DNA of 64,000 nt from Acinetobacter sp. WCHA55 (GCF_002165305.2 NZ_CP032286.1:1736001-1800000), one strand, 5' to 3'; shown: positions 9,122 to 19,293, counted from the stretch's first letter. Translations and numbers: made by a program. Notes: a model not told the origin generated them from the sequence alone.

Positions 9122-10015
9122 TTACTTCATTAAAATTTCATGGAACATGTGACGCAGCCACTGATGACTGGTTTTATGATGGCAGGACATATGCCAATAT
9201 TGCTTCACCCCATAACTTGGGAAGGCAATTGGCGCATTAAAGATCTTTAAATTGCCACGTGAAAGTAGAACTTCACTCAAATAGTATGGAACTGTGGCGA
9301 TTGCATCTGTTTCTTGTACCACCAAGCCTACCCCCAAATAGCTCGGTAAACGCATTAAAATATCACGCTTTAGTTCTAAATTAAGCAGTTCGTTTTCAAT
9401 ATGGTAATGTCCCATCCCTGCATCAATATCGATATGTGACTCAGCCAAGTACTGCGCTGTGCTGATACTGTCCCCTGTCAAACGCGGATGATCTTTGGCG
9501 GCAATCACCACGTAATACTGCTCGAACAGTTGCTGCTGATAAAAGCCATTTTCCAATTGAGGTAAAAAACCCAGTGCCAAATCAATCTCCCCATTGGCCA
9601 TTTGATAACTGGTTTCAGAGGTGATCGGACGGATATTCAAACGAATATGAGGCGCATGTTTCTTTAAGTATTGCGAAATTTTCGGCAATAGCACCAAATG
9701 CGAAACATCGGTCATGGCCAAACTAAACTGTTGCTGTGAAGTCGCTTGGTCAAAATCAATCGTGAAGTTATTGATGATTTCAACCTTGTTTAAAGCTTCA
9801 CTGACCAATGGAAATAGCTGTTTCGACAGTTCAGTTGGCACCATTTCATTGCCAATCCGCAAAAACAGCGGATCATTATAATGTTGGCGAATTTTATTCA
9901 GAATGTTACTCACCGTCGGTTGACTCATTTCTAGATGATCAGCCGCCAGTGACACACTTTTAAACTTATAAACGTAAAAAAAGATACTGAGTAATTTACA
10001 GTCCAGTTCAAACAC
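9122..10015 (-). CDS. LysR-family transcriptional regulator
   Basis: 297 residues, standard for the family. The N-terminal winged helix-turn-helix (about 5-65) contains VSLAADHLEMSQPTVSNILNKIRQHYNDPLFLR. The rest is the two-lobed effector-binding domain (about 90-295). It is transcribed in the same direction as the guanidine operon and ends 117 bases before that operon's promoter, so it is not in the usual divergent position. Its target and effector cannot be told from the sequence. Its promoter must lie in 10016-10230. Confidence 0.88.
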   Translation of the reverse strand: MFELDCKLLSIFFYVYKFKSVSLAADHLEMSQPTVSNILNKIRQHYNDPLFLRIGNEMVPTELSKQLFPLVSEALNKVEIINNFTIDFDQATSQQQFSLAMTDVSHLVLLPKISQYLKKHAPHIRLNIRPITSETSYQMANGEIDLALGFLPQLENGFYQQQLFEQYYVVIAAKDHPRLTGDSISTAQYLAESHIDIDAGMGHYHIENELLNLELKRDILMRLPSYLGVGLVVQETDAIATVPYYLSEVLLSRGNLKIFNAPIAFPSYGVKQYWHMSCHHKTSHQWLRHMFHEILMK

Positions 10016-10231
10016 GAAAAAAATGTTCCTTATATGTATGGTGATGGTAGACGATCCATCATCTACCCATTATAGCGATGATCCAATGCTCAAAACTTAC
10101 TTTTATAAGCATCTGGGTTAATATCAGACATTTCAGCAATAAAAGCACATTAATTATACCTTTAGCTGTACTGAACAATGGATGCTTTTCCTGAACATTT
10201 ATGTCGCATGATCTGTACGTATATTACATAA
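10016..10231. other. Intergenic region before the LysR gene
   Basis: AT-rich sequence between the LysR start and the thiolase terminator. It should hold the LysR promoter. Apart from a short imperfect repeat around GATGGTAGACGATCCATC (10045-10062), I see no gene and no conserved element. Confidence 0.4.
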
Positions 10232-10260
10232 CAAAAAAGGTCCGAATCAATCGAACCTTT
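10232..10260 (-). terminator. Intrinsic terminator after the thiolase gene
   Basis: Arms AAAGGTTCGA and TCGGACCTTT with a short loop, then a T-run when read on the minus strand. It lies about 75 bases downstream of the thiolase stop. Confidence 0.75.
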
Positions 10261-10333
10261 GATGAAATCAACCATGCCGAATTATAGATATTTAAATCAT
10301 TTTTCCAGTAGCCGCAGTAAGGATATTAAAGTT

Positions 10334-11506
10334 TTAGTCTAGCAACTCTACTGCAATAGCAGTCGCCTCACCACCACCGATACATAAAGCAGCTACACCC
10401 TTTTTCCCACCAGTACGTTTCAAAGCATGCAGTAAAGTCACGATAATACGAGAACCAGATGAACCCAATGGATGGCCAAGTGCACAAGCGCCACCATTCA
10501 CATTGACTTTGGCAGGGTCTAAGTGAAAACCATCAATGGCAAGCATTGTGACCATCGCAAAAGCTTCATTGACTTCCCACAGGTCCACATCACTCGCAGA
10601 CCAGCCTGCTTTGGCTAAAACTTTCTCAATGGCACCTACAGGTGCAATGGTGAACTCAGATGGATGCTGAGAATTACCTGCATAAGCCGCAACTTTTGCC
10701 AATGGTTTTAGACCACGCGCGTCAGCAACTTCGGATGAAGTTACAACCAATGCAGAAGCCCCATCCGAAATAGAGCTCGAATTTGCCGCGGTAATCGTGC
10801 CGTCTTTTTTAAATGCCGGACGTAAAGTTGGAATTTTATCCACTTTGGCATTGAGTGGCTGTTCATCCTGATCAACTACAACATCACCTTTACGGCTACT
10901 CACCGTCACAGGCACGATTTCATCTTTAAAGTAGCCACCTTGAATCGCAGCAACGGCTTTATTTAAGGAACCAATGGCATACTGATCCTGCTGTTCACGG
11001 GTATAGCCTTTTTTATCTGCTATTTCTTGAGCAAGGACACCCATCGACAGACCTGTTTCAGCATCTTCCAAACCTTCTTGGAACATGTGATCAGTTGTTT
11101 TACCATGCCCCATACGATATCCCGCGCGTGCTTTTTCAAGTAAGTACGGCGCATTTGACATTGATTCCATACCACCCGCCACCACAATCTCGGCTGAACC
11201 TGCTTTAATCGCGTCAGCCGCTTGCATAACGGCTTTCATCCCCGAGCCACAAATTTTATTGATGGTTGTTGCACCTGTTGAGTCTGGTAGACCTGCCATG
11301 CGCATTGCTTGACGTGCAGGGCCCTGTTTAAGCCCCGCTGGAAGGACACAACCAAAAATGACTTCGTCTACATCAGCAGGTTGTAAGCCAGAACGGTTTA
11401 GCACTTCTTTAATTGTCACCGCACCAAGTTCAGGTGCTGTACAGCTTGACAGTGAACCCTGAAAACCACCCATTGCTGTACGTACACCGTCTACAATAAC
11501 AATCAT
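10334..11506 (-). CDS. Acetyl-CoA C-acetyltransferase (thiolase)
   Basis: 390 residues, the size of biosynthetic/degradative short-chain thiolases. The nucleophilic cysteine is at about residue 86 in NKICGSGMKAVM. The GHPLG histidine (about 345) and the proton-transfer cysteine in ALCIGGGEA (about 375) are both present. It catalyses reversible condensation of two acetyl-CoA to acetoacetyl-CoA, or thiolysis of acetoacetyl-CoA. It is a single gene with its own terminator; no other ketone-body, PHA or beta-oxidation genes flank it, so the pathway (acetoacetate use or polymer synthesis) is not fixed by context. Confidence 0.93.
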   Translation of the reverse strand: MIVIVDGVRTAMGGFQGSLSSCTAPELGAVTIKEVLNRSGLQPADVDEVIFGCVLPAGLKQGPARQAMRMAGLPDSTGATTINKICGSGMKAVMQAADAIKAGSAEIVVAGGMESMSNAPYLLEKARAGYRMGHGKTTDHMFQEGLEDAETGLSMGVLAQEIADKKGYTREQQDQYAIGSLNKAVAAIQGGYFKDEIVPVTVSSRKGDVVVDQDEQPLNAKVDKIPTLRPAFKKDGTITAANSSSISDGASALVVTSSEVADARGLKPLAKVAAYAGNSQHPSEFTIAPVGAIEKVLAKAGWSASDVDLWEVNEAFAMVTMLAIDGFHLDPAKVNVNGGACALGHPLGSSGSRIIVTLLHALKRTGGKKGVAALCIGGGEATAIAVELLD

Positions 11507-12024
11507 TTTCTATTTCATCCTTTTTTGCAGTTTATTTGCTTTAAGCCCAATTAAGAGACTTAAAAACATTCCCTATCTATTTTTTCATATTACAAAAGGG
11601 TTAATCGTTTCAGATCTTATTTTAATGTTTTTCATAGTGCTACCGTCTCAAAGCGAGTCATCTATAAAGACATTAAAATAAACACACGTGAATAAAACAT
11701 CTATCCACATGACAGATGATCTATTTATCAACCCACAATGCATTCAAGGCCTCAGCACTAAAGGTTCTCGTCTTTAAGAACACAGTGGCTATACTGACAA
11801 TAGTGTAAAAATCACGAAAAAGGAATGCAATGGCCCAAATTTGATCTCTAGAGATCAAATTTATGGACAAAAATGCGAAAATGCATCTGAATTTATTTCT
11901 ATTGTTGAACAAGTGGATATTTTTAAAGCGATTGTAGTAATATCCAAGACCTTAGTTGAATTTAAATATTGAACCGAGTTAAATAGCCTCTCTATAGTTC
12001 TCATAAAATATACTGGAAAAGCCA
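11507..12024. other. 518-bp intergenic region between divergent thiolase and TetR genes
   Basis: No convincing gene. It must hold the promoters of the thiolase (minus) and TetR (plus) genes. The only striking element is the perfect 26-bp palindrome at 11837-11862, entered separately. A 63-codon minus-strand frame at 11721-11912 has no ribosome site and no family features, and I treat it as chance or as a relic. Confidence 0.4.
11837..11862. repeat. Perfect 26-bp palindrome, possible operator
   Basis: Each half reads AAATTTGATCTCT and the halves abut with no spacer, so the element is perfectly self-complementary over 26 bp. It lies about 160 bases before the TetR-family gene. There is no T-run, which argues against a terminator. 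Perfect symmetry of this length suits a dimeric regulator's binding site, perhaps for the TetR protein itself, but that is inference. Confidence 0.45.
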
Positions 12025-12636
12025 ATGACTTCAGTACGCCAACAGAATTTTCTATTACGCAAAGAGAAAATTTTAGCTATGGCTGAGACTTTGTTATTAG
12101 ATAATAATCAAGACATCACCTTAAGCGAATTAGCAACGGAACTCGATATTGCAAAGGGTACAATTTACAAGCATTTCAAAAGTAAAAATCAACTTTATTT
12201 AGAGTTGATCATCTTGAATGAAACTCGTCTGCTAGAAATTTCTCAAAAACATAACAACGATATTAAAACGTATGTTTCCGAATACATGCTTTATAATATG
12301 TTGAACTCTAACCGTACGATTTTACTGCACGTTATTGAAGAACGTTTAACCAATAACGAACGTAAACTCAAAGAGCTTTTTGAGAAACTCTACCAAATAC
12401 GTGAACAACGTATTATTGAAATTAAAGACATGACCTCTGACTACTTAAAGTCTTTAGACAGCGCAATGTCCATTCGTGACTATTTATCTTATGTATGGAC
12501 AGTGACCTATGGTGCGTCATTGTTACTCAATTCAACGCATTATCAAAAATCAATCGGTTCACGTGAGCGTCTGATTAAACTGTACGTCAACCAAGCCCTC
12601 ATGACACCCGATAAAATTTCACACGCAGCCCTTTAA
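12025..12636 (+). CDS. TetR-family transcriptional regulator
   Basis: 203 residues. The N-terminal DNA-binding domain (about 8-55) contains ITLSELATELDIAKGTIYKHFKSKNQLYLELI, a typical TetR recognition region. The C-terminal ligand/dimer domain is not diagnostic. It stands alone, convergent with cysK and divergent (at 500 bp) from the thiolase gene. It may control itself or the thiolase through the palindrome upstream (inference). Confidence 0.88.
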   Translation: MTSVRQQNFLLRKEKILAMAETLLLDNNQDITLSELATELDIAKGTIYKHFKSKNQLYLELIILNETRLLEISQKHNNDIKTYVSEYMLYNMLNSNRTILLHVIEERLTNNERKLKELFEKLYQIREQRIIEIKDMTSDYLKSLDSAMSIRDYLSYVWTVTYGASLLLNSTHYQKSIGSRERLIKLYVNQALMTPDKISHAAL

Positions 12637-12652
12637 GCTTCTAAAACGGCAT

Positions 12653-12688
12653 AAAAAAAGCTAAACATTTTATGTTTAGCTTTTTTTT
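12653..12688. terminator. Bidirectional terminator between the TetR gene and cysK
   Basis: Perfect hairpin: AAAAAAAGCTAAACAT, a short loop, then ATGTTTAGC and a run of Ts. A-runs and T-runs flank both sides, so it can end both convergent transcripts. Confidence 0.9.
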
Positions 12689-12699
12689 CATACAGCAAA

Positions 12700-13698
12700 T
12701 TAGTCTGCAGAAATATCTTCAAACAAAACTGAAGATAAATAACGCTCACCACCATCAGGTAAAATCACCACAATAGTTTTACCTGCATTTTCAGGACGTG
12801 CAGCAAGTTCAGCTGCTGCTGCCATCGCGGCACCGCTTGAAATACCCACCAAAATACCCTCTTGACTTGCTGTTTTTCGCGCCCAATCAATTGCTGTTCC
12901 AGCATCAATTGGCATCACTTCATCGACCAAATCAAGGTCTAAGTTTTTAGGAATAAAGTTAGCGCCAATGCCCTGAATCTTATGTGGTCCAGGTGTTAAG
13001 GTTTCGCCACGTTTAGTTTGCCCTATAATCGGCGACTCAGCAGGTTCTACCGCAACTGAGTACAAGGCTTGTTTTTTTACTTTCTCAAAATAACTTGAAA
13101 TCCCAGAAATCGTACCGCCTGTTCCAACACCAGCAACTAAAATATCAACTTTACCACCTGTTGCTTCCCAAATTTCAGGGCCTGTAGTTGCTTCATGGAT
13201 AGCTGGGTTTGCTGGATTTTCAAACTGTTGTGGTAAGAAATAAGTTTCTGGGTTTTCATCTACTAAACGTTGTGCTTCTTCTACCGCACCACGCATGCCT
13301 TTTGCAGGGTCGGTAAGCACCAAGTTAGCACCCAAAGCTTTCATTACTTTACGGCGTTCGATACTCATACTTGATGGCATAGTCAGGGTTAATGCATAAC
13401 CTTTTGCCGCAGCAACAAATGCCAAAGCAATCCCTGTATTCCCACTGGTAGGCTCTACGATGTGCATTCCCTCTTTAAGTACACCACGTGCTTCAGCATC
13501 TGCAATAAGTGCGGCCCCGATACGGCATTTGACTGAAAATGCTGGGTTACGGCTTTCAACTTTGGCTAAAACGGTTGCTGGGCTTTGTATAATTCGGTTG
13601 ATACGAACCAATGGGGTATTACCAATCGCTTCTGCGTTATTACTATAAACCGCTATCCCTAAATTATGAGGCGTTGGAAAAGCTGAATCCGTAGTCAT
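12700..13698 (-). CDS. cysK: Cysteine synthase (O-acetylserine sulfhydrylase)
   Basis: 332 residues of the fold-type II PLP family. The PLP-binding lysine is at about residue 57 ([11 protein letters not shown]), the substrate loop is [13 protein letters not shown], and the phosphate-binding loop is [10 protein letters not shown]. It makes cysteine from O-acetylserine and sulfide. The motif pattern fits CysK rather than CysM or cystathionine beta-synthase, and the N-terminus has about 10 extra residues before the conserved core. It is a single gene sharing a terminator with the convergent TetR gene. Confidence 0.93.
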   Translation of the reverse strand: MTTDSAFPTPHNLGIAVYSNNAEAIGNTPLVRINRIIQSPATVLAKVESRNPAFSVKCRIGAALIADAEARGVLKEGMHIVEPTSGNTGIALAFVAAAKGYALTLTMPSSMSIERRKVMKALGANLVLTDPAKGMRGAVEEAQRLVDENPETYFLPQQFENPANPAIHEATTGPEIWEATGGKVDILVAGVGTGGTISGISSYFEKVKKQALYSVAVEPAESPIIGQTKRGETLTPGPHKIQGIGANFIPKNLDLDLVDEVMPIDAGTAIDWARKTASQEGILVGISSGAAMAAAAELAARPENAGKTIVVILPDGGERYLSSVLFEDISAD

Positions 13699-13816
13699 AG
13701 CAATGTTTCCTATGTTGTTTTTAATGATGTATTGATTATCATACCCTGATTTTTAAATGCAAACTGACATTTGGTCGTGCATATGTTTTTATTTGATAAA
13801 TAAATCATTTAAACGG

Positions 13817-13844
13817 AAAAAGTATGGGTTTCCCCATACTTTTA
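13817..13844 (-). terminator. Terminator of the rut operon
   Basis: Hairpin with arms AAAAGTATGGG and CCCATACTTTT around a short loop. It lies 17 bases past the last gene of the rut operon. The minus-strand side ends in a short T-run. Confidence 0.8.
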
Positions 13845-13860
13845 GTAGCAAGTGAGCCAC

Positions 13861-14733
13861 TTATATTAGTGTTAGGCTATTCCACTTTTCCAACTCCGTG
13901 ACTGCCGCGCTAAAATCCATTTGTGTAGCCTGTTCTCGGTCTGTTTTTAGAAACAGTTCCTGCGTTGTATGAAAAATAGGAGTTTTCATCTGTCCTTCCT
14001 CCACCAAATCCAACGCAATGCCAATATCTTTTTGCAACAGATTTAAAGCAAAAGTTTTTTGAAAAGTTCGGCTCAAAACTTTTTGCGCCATCACTGTTTC
14101 AGACATGGTACTTTTACCGCTAGAGTGATTGATACAACTCAACGCGCCAGCTAAGTCAACGCCTTGATACTTCAATATAGACAAACCCTCAGACAGAGCC
14201 CATAAGTGTGTTGCCATGAGTGTATTGTTCACCGCCTTAACTGCAAAGCCTGCACCACTTTCCCCGACGTATTCAATCAGCCCCGCAAATGCCTGAATGA
14301 GCGGTTTTGCCCTTTCAAATCCAGCGATGGTGCCACCTACCATAACTGTCAAAGTACCGCGTTCAGCACCAATGGTTTGACCCGAAACAGGTGCATCTAA
14401 GTAAGTTACACCACGTGCTGCCAAATCAGTGGAAATTTGCTGCGCAGACATAGGCACGCCACTAGTACAGTCCACCCATAAACTTCCAGACTTAGGTGGA
14501 TGTAATGCAATTAAAGCTTCAACATCTGCGCTGGTCGGTAAGCATGAAAATATAATATCGGCTTGCACCGCTTGTTGGATTTGAACGGGCTCAGTGCCAA
14601 AGGTTTGTGCATGTAAAACCGCTTTTTCCACTGTGCGATTCCACACCCAAACATTATGACCCAGTTTTGGTAAATGGGAGGCCATATACCAACCCATTGC
14701 CCCAAGTCCTATAAATGCAATATTCAGACTCAA
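13861..14733 (-). CDS. 3-hydroxyisobutyrate dehydrogenase-family oxidoreductase in the rut operon; likely malonic semialdehyde reductase
   Basis: 290 residues. The N-terminal Rossmann motif is GLGAMG (9-14), the substrate signature DAPVSGQTIGAERGTL is near 113-130, and the catalytic Lys is in GAGFAVKAVNN. The family oxidises or reduces beta-hydroxy acids such as 3-hydroxyisobutyrate, tartronate semialdehyde and 3-hydroxypropionate. It begins with TTG, supported by AGGAG seven bases upstream, and starts 9 bases after rutG, so it is the last gene of the operon. The usual rutE (a nitroreductase-family malonic semialdehyde reductase) is missing. This protein most likely performs that step, giving 3-hydroxypropionate (inference from position and family). 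Confidence 0.85.
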   Translation of the reverse strand: MSLNIAFIGLGAMGWYMASHLPKLGHNVWVWNRTVEKAVLHAQTFGTEPVQIQQAVQADIIFSCLPTSADVEALIALHPPKSGSLWVDCTSGVPMSAQQISTDLAARGVTYLDAPVSGQTIGAERGTLTVMVGGTIAGFERAKPLIQAFAGLIEYVGESGAGFAVKAVNNTLMATHLWALSEGLSILKYQGVDLAGALSCINHSSGKSTMSETVMAQKVLSRTFQKTFALNLLQKDIGIALDLVEEGQMKTPIFHTTQELFLKTDREQATQMDFSAAVTELEKWNSLTLI

Positions 14734-14742
14734 AACGTACTC

Positions 14743-16098
14743 CTAACCGTGTGCAATAGTGCTATTGATTTGATCATCCGACTTTTCTACAGCCTGCTCA
14801 TTTTCACTGCCTCGGTTTAAGAAAAGATTAAGAAGAATAGCTGCTAGTGTTGCGGTGCCAATACCACCTAGGTCAAAACTACCAATTTGTAAGCTGTAAT
14901 TACCAGTTCCCATAATCAGACACACCGCACCAATCATTAAAGTACTATTCTTGGTAAAATCAATTTTGTTATCGACCCAAATTTTTGCGCCCGCAACAGT
15001 AATCAAACCGAAAACAACAATAGATGCACCACCCAAGAGTGCAACAGGAATTGTACTAATCACTGCACCAAACTTTGGCGAAAGCCCCAATAAAATGGCA
15101 AACACACCAGCAAAAACAAAGATTGTGGTTGAATAAACTTTAGTGACCGCCATCACTCCAATGTTTTCAGCATAAGTCGTCATACCTGTGCCACCAACTG
15201 ACGCTGAAAGCGTAGTGCACACACCATCTGCAAAGAACCCACGTCCCATATAAGGAGATAAATTTTTCCCTGTCATCGCTGAAACAGCTTTGAAATGTCC
15301 TAAGTTTTCCGCCACCAAAATAATCGCAACAGGTGCAATCAACATCATGGCATTCACATCAAAGGTTGGGCTATGGAAAGTTGGTAAACCAAACCATGCT
15401 GCTTGGCCAACTTTGGCAAAGTCAATTGCAGTACCAAAACCCATGACATTGGTCAGTAAGAAGTAAATAAAATAGGATGCAACCAAGCCTAAAAGAAGCA
15501 ATAAGCGGCGCACCATCCCTTTGGTAAATACCGCAATCACACTAATACAAATAATTGTGATTAAGGCCATCCAAGAGTCAAATTGATTGGCTGATACACT
15601 TTTAATTGCAACAGGTGCGAGGTGTAAACCAATGATCATTACGATGGCGCCTGTCACAATAGGTGGCATCAACTTTTCAATCCATGCTGTGCCTGTACGC
15701 ATCACAATTAAGCCAATTAACGCGTACAATACGCCACAAGCAATGGTTCCACCCAGTGCTAAAGAAAGATTTGGATTTGATCCGACACCCGTGTAGCCTG
15801 TAACTGCGACTACTGCTCCAATGAAGGCAAAGCTGGACCCCAAATAACTTGGCATACGTCCACCAGTCATGAGGAAGAAGAGTATCGTACCTATGCCTGT
15901 AATGAAGATCGTTAGATTCGGATCAAAGCCCATTAGCAATGGTGCAAGTACAGTTGCACCGAACATAGCAAAAGCATGTTGTAATCCTAAGATAATGCTT
16001 TTGCCTACGGGTAAGTATTCATCTGTTTGCACAGGCGTTGTATCTAAATCACCTTGATAAGGCTTAAATTTTGGAAACCATGATTCTTTTGTTTGCAT
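14743..16098 (-). CDS. rutG: Uracil/xanthine-type nucleobase permease
   Basis: About 451 residues of the nucleobase:cation symporter-2 family, with many hydrophobic segments and the conserved QHAFAMFGATVLAPLLMG near the N-terminus, the AENLGHFKAVSAMTGKNL motif mid-protein, and GGTGMTTYAENIGVM. It should import uracil or thymine across the inner membrane. The start at 16098 (MQTKESW) is preferred over an ATG five codons earlier because GGAGGGG lies seven bases upstream and overlaps the alternative start. It lies in the rut operon between rutF and the dehydrogenase gene. Confidence 0.92.
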   Translation of the reverse strand: MQTKESWFPKFKPYQGDLDTTPVQTDEYLPVGKSIILGLQHAFAMFGATVLAPLLMGFDPNLTIFITGIGTILFFLMTGGRMPSYLGSSFAFIGAVVAVTGYTGVGSNPNLSLALGGTIACGVLYALIGLIVMRTGTAWIEKLMPPIVTGAIVMIIGLHLAPVAIKSVSANQFDSWMALITIICISVIAVFTKGMVRRLLLLLGLVASYFIYFLLTNVMGFGTAIDFAKVGQAAWFGLPTFHSPTFDVNAMMLIAPVAIILVAENLGHFKAVSAMTGKNLSPYMGRGFFADGVCTTLSASVGGTGMTTYAENIGVMAVTKVYSTTIFVFAGVFAILLGLSPKFGAVISTIPVALLGGASIVVFGLITVAGAKIWVDNKIDFTKNSTLMIGAVCLIMGTGNYSLQIGSFDLGGIGTATLAAILLNLFLNRGSENEQAVEKSDDQINSTIAHG

Positions 16099-16134
16099 GG
16101 GTTTCCCCTCCATGTAAAAGTAGGAATTTTTGAA

Positions 16135-16686
16135 TTAGCACATTGGTAATGGCTCGCAATAACCACGGTTAAAATACATCAGCGCATTTAGCCCATAACT
16201 TTGCTTCATAGCTTTGACTTGGCAAAAAAGCACGTCATGGCTACCCACAGACATGGTCTGTACCACTTCACAATCAAAACTCACCAAGGCGTCCTCCAAT
16301 ACAGGTGCATTGGTCAAAAGTGTGGACCATGTGCCCTGAGCAAAACGTTCAGGCATTGGGGTTTTACCCCCAAACAGATTAGATAAATGTTGTTGCTGGC
16401 TTGATAGCGTATTCACGCACAGTACTTGATTTGTTTTAAATGTATCAAACACAGAAGATGAACGATTTAAACACACCAATAACGTTGGCGGTGTATCGGT
16501 CACACTACATACTGCCGATGCCGTAAAGCCTGCCTGACCCGCCCCCCCATCTGTTGTAATCACATTGACCGCAGCTCCCAGATTCGCCATACCTTGACGA
16601 AACGTGTGTTGATCCAACATTGCCTCTGGTGCTTTGTTATTCAGCATGGTTTCAATTTGGTCTTTATTCATCAGTTTTGCATTCAT
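16135..16686 (-). CDS. rutF: RutF-type flavin reductase
   Basis: About 183 residues of the FMN-binding split-barrel flavin reductase family, with [44 protein letters not shown] and the C-terminal LMYFNRGY. It supplies reduced FMN to the pyrimidine oxygenase RutA using NADH. The start at 16686 (MNAKLM) has GGAG six bases before it; the ATG four codons upstream is worse placed. It lies between rutC and rutG in the rut operon. Confidence 0.92.
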   Translation of the reverse strand: MNAKLMNKDQIETMLNNKAPEAMLDQHTFRQGMANLGAAVNVITTDGGAGQAGFTASAVCSVTDTPPTLLVCLNRSSSVFDTFKTNQVLCVNTLSSQQQHLSNLFGGKTPMPERFAQGTWSTLLTNAPVLEDALVSFDCEVVQTMSVGSHDVLFCQVKAMKQSYGLNALMYFNRGYCEPLPMC

Positions 16687-16744
16687 CGTATTCTCCATGC
16701 CCTAAAAAATCGTATATCAGGACATCAAAATTTGATTATTCCAC

Positions 16745-17128
16745 TTAAGCCACATGTGCAACCGAAGCGATTTCAACCAAAGCCTCCGGCTTGACCAGTC
16801 CAGTCTGTACGCAATAGCGTGCAGGTTTATCGCCTGGAAAATACTCGGCATATACAGCATTAATCGCGCCATAATCGGCCCAATCTTTCACAAAGACATG
16901 ATTAAAAGTGACGTCATCCATTGTGCCACCTGCGGTTGCAAGGACTCGTTTAATGGTTTCTAAAATATGTCGAGTCTGTGCTGCTGCATCACCAACGTGA
17001 ACAACGTTGTTATGTTCATCAAAGGCCAAGGTGCCTGATACATAGACGATATTGTCAGCCTTAGTTGCAGGTACAAATGGTGCAAGTGGTTTCGCTGTGC
17101 CTTCAGGCACAATAATTTCTTTAGGCAT
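16745..17128 (-). CDS. rutC: RutC, Rid-family 3-aminoacrylate deaminase
   Basis: 127 residues, the length of RidA/YjgF proteins, with the family features [28 protein letters not shown] and the C-terminal [21 protein letters not shown]. It is a small trimer-forming protein that speeds hydrolysis of the aminoacrylate intermediate in uracil breakdown. It lies between rutB and rutF, as in other rut operons. Confidence 0.93.
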   Translation of the reverse strand: MPKEIIVPEGTAKPLAPFVPATKADNIVYVSGTLAFDEHNNVVHVGDAAAQTRHILETIKRVLATAGGTMDDVTFNHVFVKDWADYGAINAVYAEYFPGDKPARYCVQTGLVKPEALVEIASVAHVA

Positions 17129-17158
17129 GAGGTTTTCTCTATCTTTCGTATGACTGAC

Positions 17159-17908
17159 TTATGCTGTTCTTGCCAGAGGCTTATTGCCTGAGGTCTGAAA
17201 GGTGTTTACAAAACTTTGTGTATCAGACACCCAACCAAAAAAAGTTTTGATGTTATAGAGACTTGCTTCTTGTGCTTCGATAGGCCCAGCTTGATAGCAC
17301 GCATCCTTAAGAGCGACCCCAAAATACTCCAAGAAAAAACCATCCCTTAAAGTCGACTCGACACAGACATTGGTCGCAATACCAACAAAAACTAAATTTC
17401 GGATTCCTCTCACCCGCAACATACTGTCCAGTGCAGTATTAAAGAATCCACTATAACGAGGCTTTTCAATCACCAAGTCTTGTGGTTCAGGCTTGAGTGC
17501 ATCAATCAACTCAAAATCCCAACCACCTTTTGCCAGTAGCTTTCCCTGTAGCTCTGGATTTTTGCGCATGGTTTTTAAAGCATTCGACTTATGGAAATTT
17601 GGCGAATCACTGCCTCCTGCTTCACGGTACTGGTCATCCCAACCATTTTTAAAGTAAATCACCTGAATGCCAGCTGCATGTGCCGCAGTAATGGTTTTTT
17701 GAATGTTTTCAACCACAGGTTTTGTTTTAGATACATCAAACCCAGCCAAGTCCAAATAACCACCTACTGAGGTATAGGCATTTTGCATATCAATCACAAT
17801 CAATGCCGTGTGTTCAGGTGCTAAGACAATCTGTTCAGGTTCTGCTTTTAATGTTTTTGTGTTCAGACTTTGTTTAGTAAATTCTGCACAGACTATAGAT
17901 TCATTCAT
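17159..17908 (-). CDS. rutB: RutB, ureidoacrylate amidohydrolase
   Basis: 249 residues of the isochorismatase-like cysteine hydrolase family. The catalytic Asp is in [20 protein letters not shown], the Lys in [11 protein letters not shown] and the Cys in [15 protein letters not shown]. It splits ureidoacrylate to carbamate, ammonia and aminoacrylate. Its ATG overlaps the rutA stop by four bases, so the two are translationally coupled. Confidence 0.95.
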   Translation of the reverse strand: MNESIVCAEFTKQSLNTKTLKAEPEQIVLAPEHTALIVIDMQNAYTSVGGYLDLAGFDVSKTKPVVENIQKTITAAHAAGIQVIYFKNGWDDQYREAGGSDSPNFHKSNALKTMRKNPELQGKLLAKGGWDFELIDALKPEPQDLVIEKPRYSGFFNTALDSMLRVRGIRNLVFVGIATNVCVESTLRDGFFLEYFGVALKDACYQAGPIEAQEASLYNIKTFFGWVSDTQSFVNTFQTSGNKPLARTA

Positions 17909-19017
17909 GCACTTTTCTCCAAAATAACGCGTGGCGCATCCGCTTCAACCACGATATGTTCACGGCATTTCATCAAAGGTTGTATACGCTGACCAAAGTC
18001 TTCAACCCCTTGAACAAAATCATCAAAGGTAAGCAAAATACCTTCAGTCCCCTGAATTTCACCAATTTCATCTAACATGTGTGCAACATGTTCAAAAGAA
18101 CCGACTAAGGTTCCCATATTGATATTCACAGGCGAAACCGAAGAGGCCATTTGGCGAATATTGGTATCTGTTCCAGATTTGGTATCTTTACCCCCTTGGT
18201 TCATCAGCCAATTGATGGCCTCCATATCTGCACCAGCGTTATATGTTTGCCATTTCGCATGGGCCTCTTCATCTGTTTCTGCAGCAATCACCATAAACAG
18301 CACATAGGTTTGCACATCACGCCCTGTTTTATCGGTTTGCTGCTTTAAACGCTCATTGATTTCTGCATAGGCTGTCGGTGTATTCAGCCCTTTACCGAAA
18401 ACAAAGTTGTAATCGGCATATTTGGCAGAAAACTCAAGCCCTGTATCCGACTGGCCCGCACAAATAATCTTCATATCCGATTGTGGGCGTGGGCTCACAC
18501 GGCAATCCTGCATAGTAAAATGCTCTCCTTTAAAATCTGAACGACCTGTCACCCAGAGTTCACGCAAAATTTCTACATATTCAGAAAGATATTCATAGCG
18601 CTGTGCAAAATATTCATCTCCTGGCCACATCCCCATTTGCGTATATTCGGGTGCTTGCCAGCCTGTCACCACATTTAATCCAAAACGGCCATTTGAAATG
18701 GAATCAATGGTTGATGCCATACGTGCCACAATTGCAGGCGGCATCACCAACGTTGCTGCTGTTGCATAGATTTGGATTTTACTGGTCACCGCAGCGAGCC
18801 CAGCCATCAAGGTAAATGTTTCTAGGTTATGATCCCAAAACTCTGTTTTCCCGCCAAAGCCACGTAGTTTGATCATCGACAAAGCAAAGTCAAAGCCATA
18901 ATGTTCAGCACGTTGAACAATTTTTTTATTTAGTTCAAATGAAGGCATGTACTGTGGCGCGGTTTCCGAAAGCAGCCAGCCATTATTTCCAATCGGGCAA
19001 AATACACCTATTTTCAT
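17905..19017 (-). CDS. rutA: RutA, pyrimidine oxygenase
   Basis: 370 residues of the bacterial luciferase-like flavin monooxygenase family. It starts [18 protein letters not shown], which is the RutA beginning, and contains [21 protein letters not shown]. Using FMNH2 and oxygen it opens the uracil ring between N3 and C4, the first step of the pathway. It is the first gene of a run rutA-B-C-F-G-dehydrogenase, about 90 bases downstream of a good sigma-54 promoter. Confidence 0.96.
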   Translation of the reverse strand: MKIGVFCPIGNNGWLLSETAPQYMPSFELNKKIVQRAEHYGFDFALSMIKLRGFGGKTEFWDHNLETFTLMAGLAAVTSKIQIYATAATLVMPPAIVARMASTIDSISNGRFGLNVVTGWQAPEYTQMGMWPGDEYFAQRYEYLSEYVEILRELWVTGRSDFKGEHFTMQDCRVSPRPQSDMKIICAGQSDTGLEFSAKYADYNFVFGKGLNTPTAYAEINERLKQQTDKTGRDVQTYVLFMVIAAETDEEAHAKWQTYNAGADMEAINWLMNQGGKDTKSGTDTNIRQMASSVSPVNINMGTLVGSFEHVAHMLDEIGEIQGTEGILLTFDDFVQGVEDFGQRIQPLMKCREHIVVEADAPRVILEKSA

Positions 19018-19109
19018 CTCGTTTATCCTCTACACTTATTTAATTCTTTGCAGAACATCAAAAGCTAGATACAACAACACTTTTGACCTTTTGTTTGATA
19101 AAAATATAT

Positions 19110-19127
19110 TTGCATAAGCCATGCCAA
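19110..19127 (-). promoter_or_regulatory. Sigma-54 promoter of the rutA operon
   Basis: The minus strand reads TTGGCATGGCTTATGCAA: GG and GC are 10 bases apart, the exact -24/-12 spacing. It lies about 90 bases before rutA. The rut genes are known NtrC targets in Escherichia coli. The rest of the 344-bp gap (19018-19361) is very AT-rich, with the rutD terminator at its far end and no gene. Confidence 0.7.
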
Positions 19128-19293
19128 CTATTTTTTATTATTATTTTTCAATTAATTAATTAATTTTACTAATTTTTATTTTTTACCAAAAAGTAAAATT
19201 ATTTTTTACTTCATGCACTATCCCTGTGAAGAGTGATCAATTGTTGTGCGAAAAATGATCCAAACTAGATTTTTTATATTTTTTAGCCCAATT

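Noticed and set aside
10232..10260. tRNA-like TPsiC arm (GTCCGAATC)
   Set aside because: It is the 3' arm of the thiolase terminator; no anticodon or acceptor stem surrounds it.
11721..11912. 63-codon minus-strand frame as a gene
   Set aside because: It has no ribosome site and no recognisable family, and it runs through the 26-bp palindrome.
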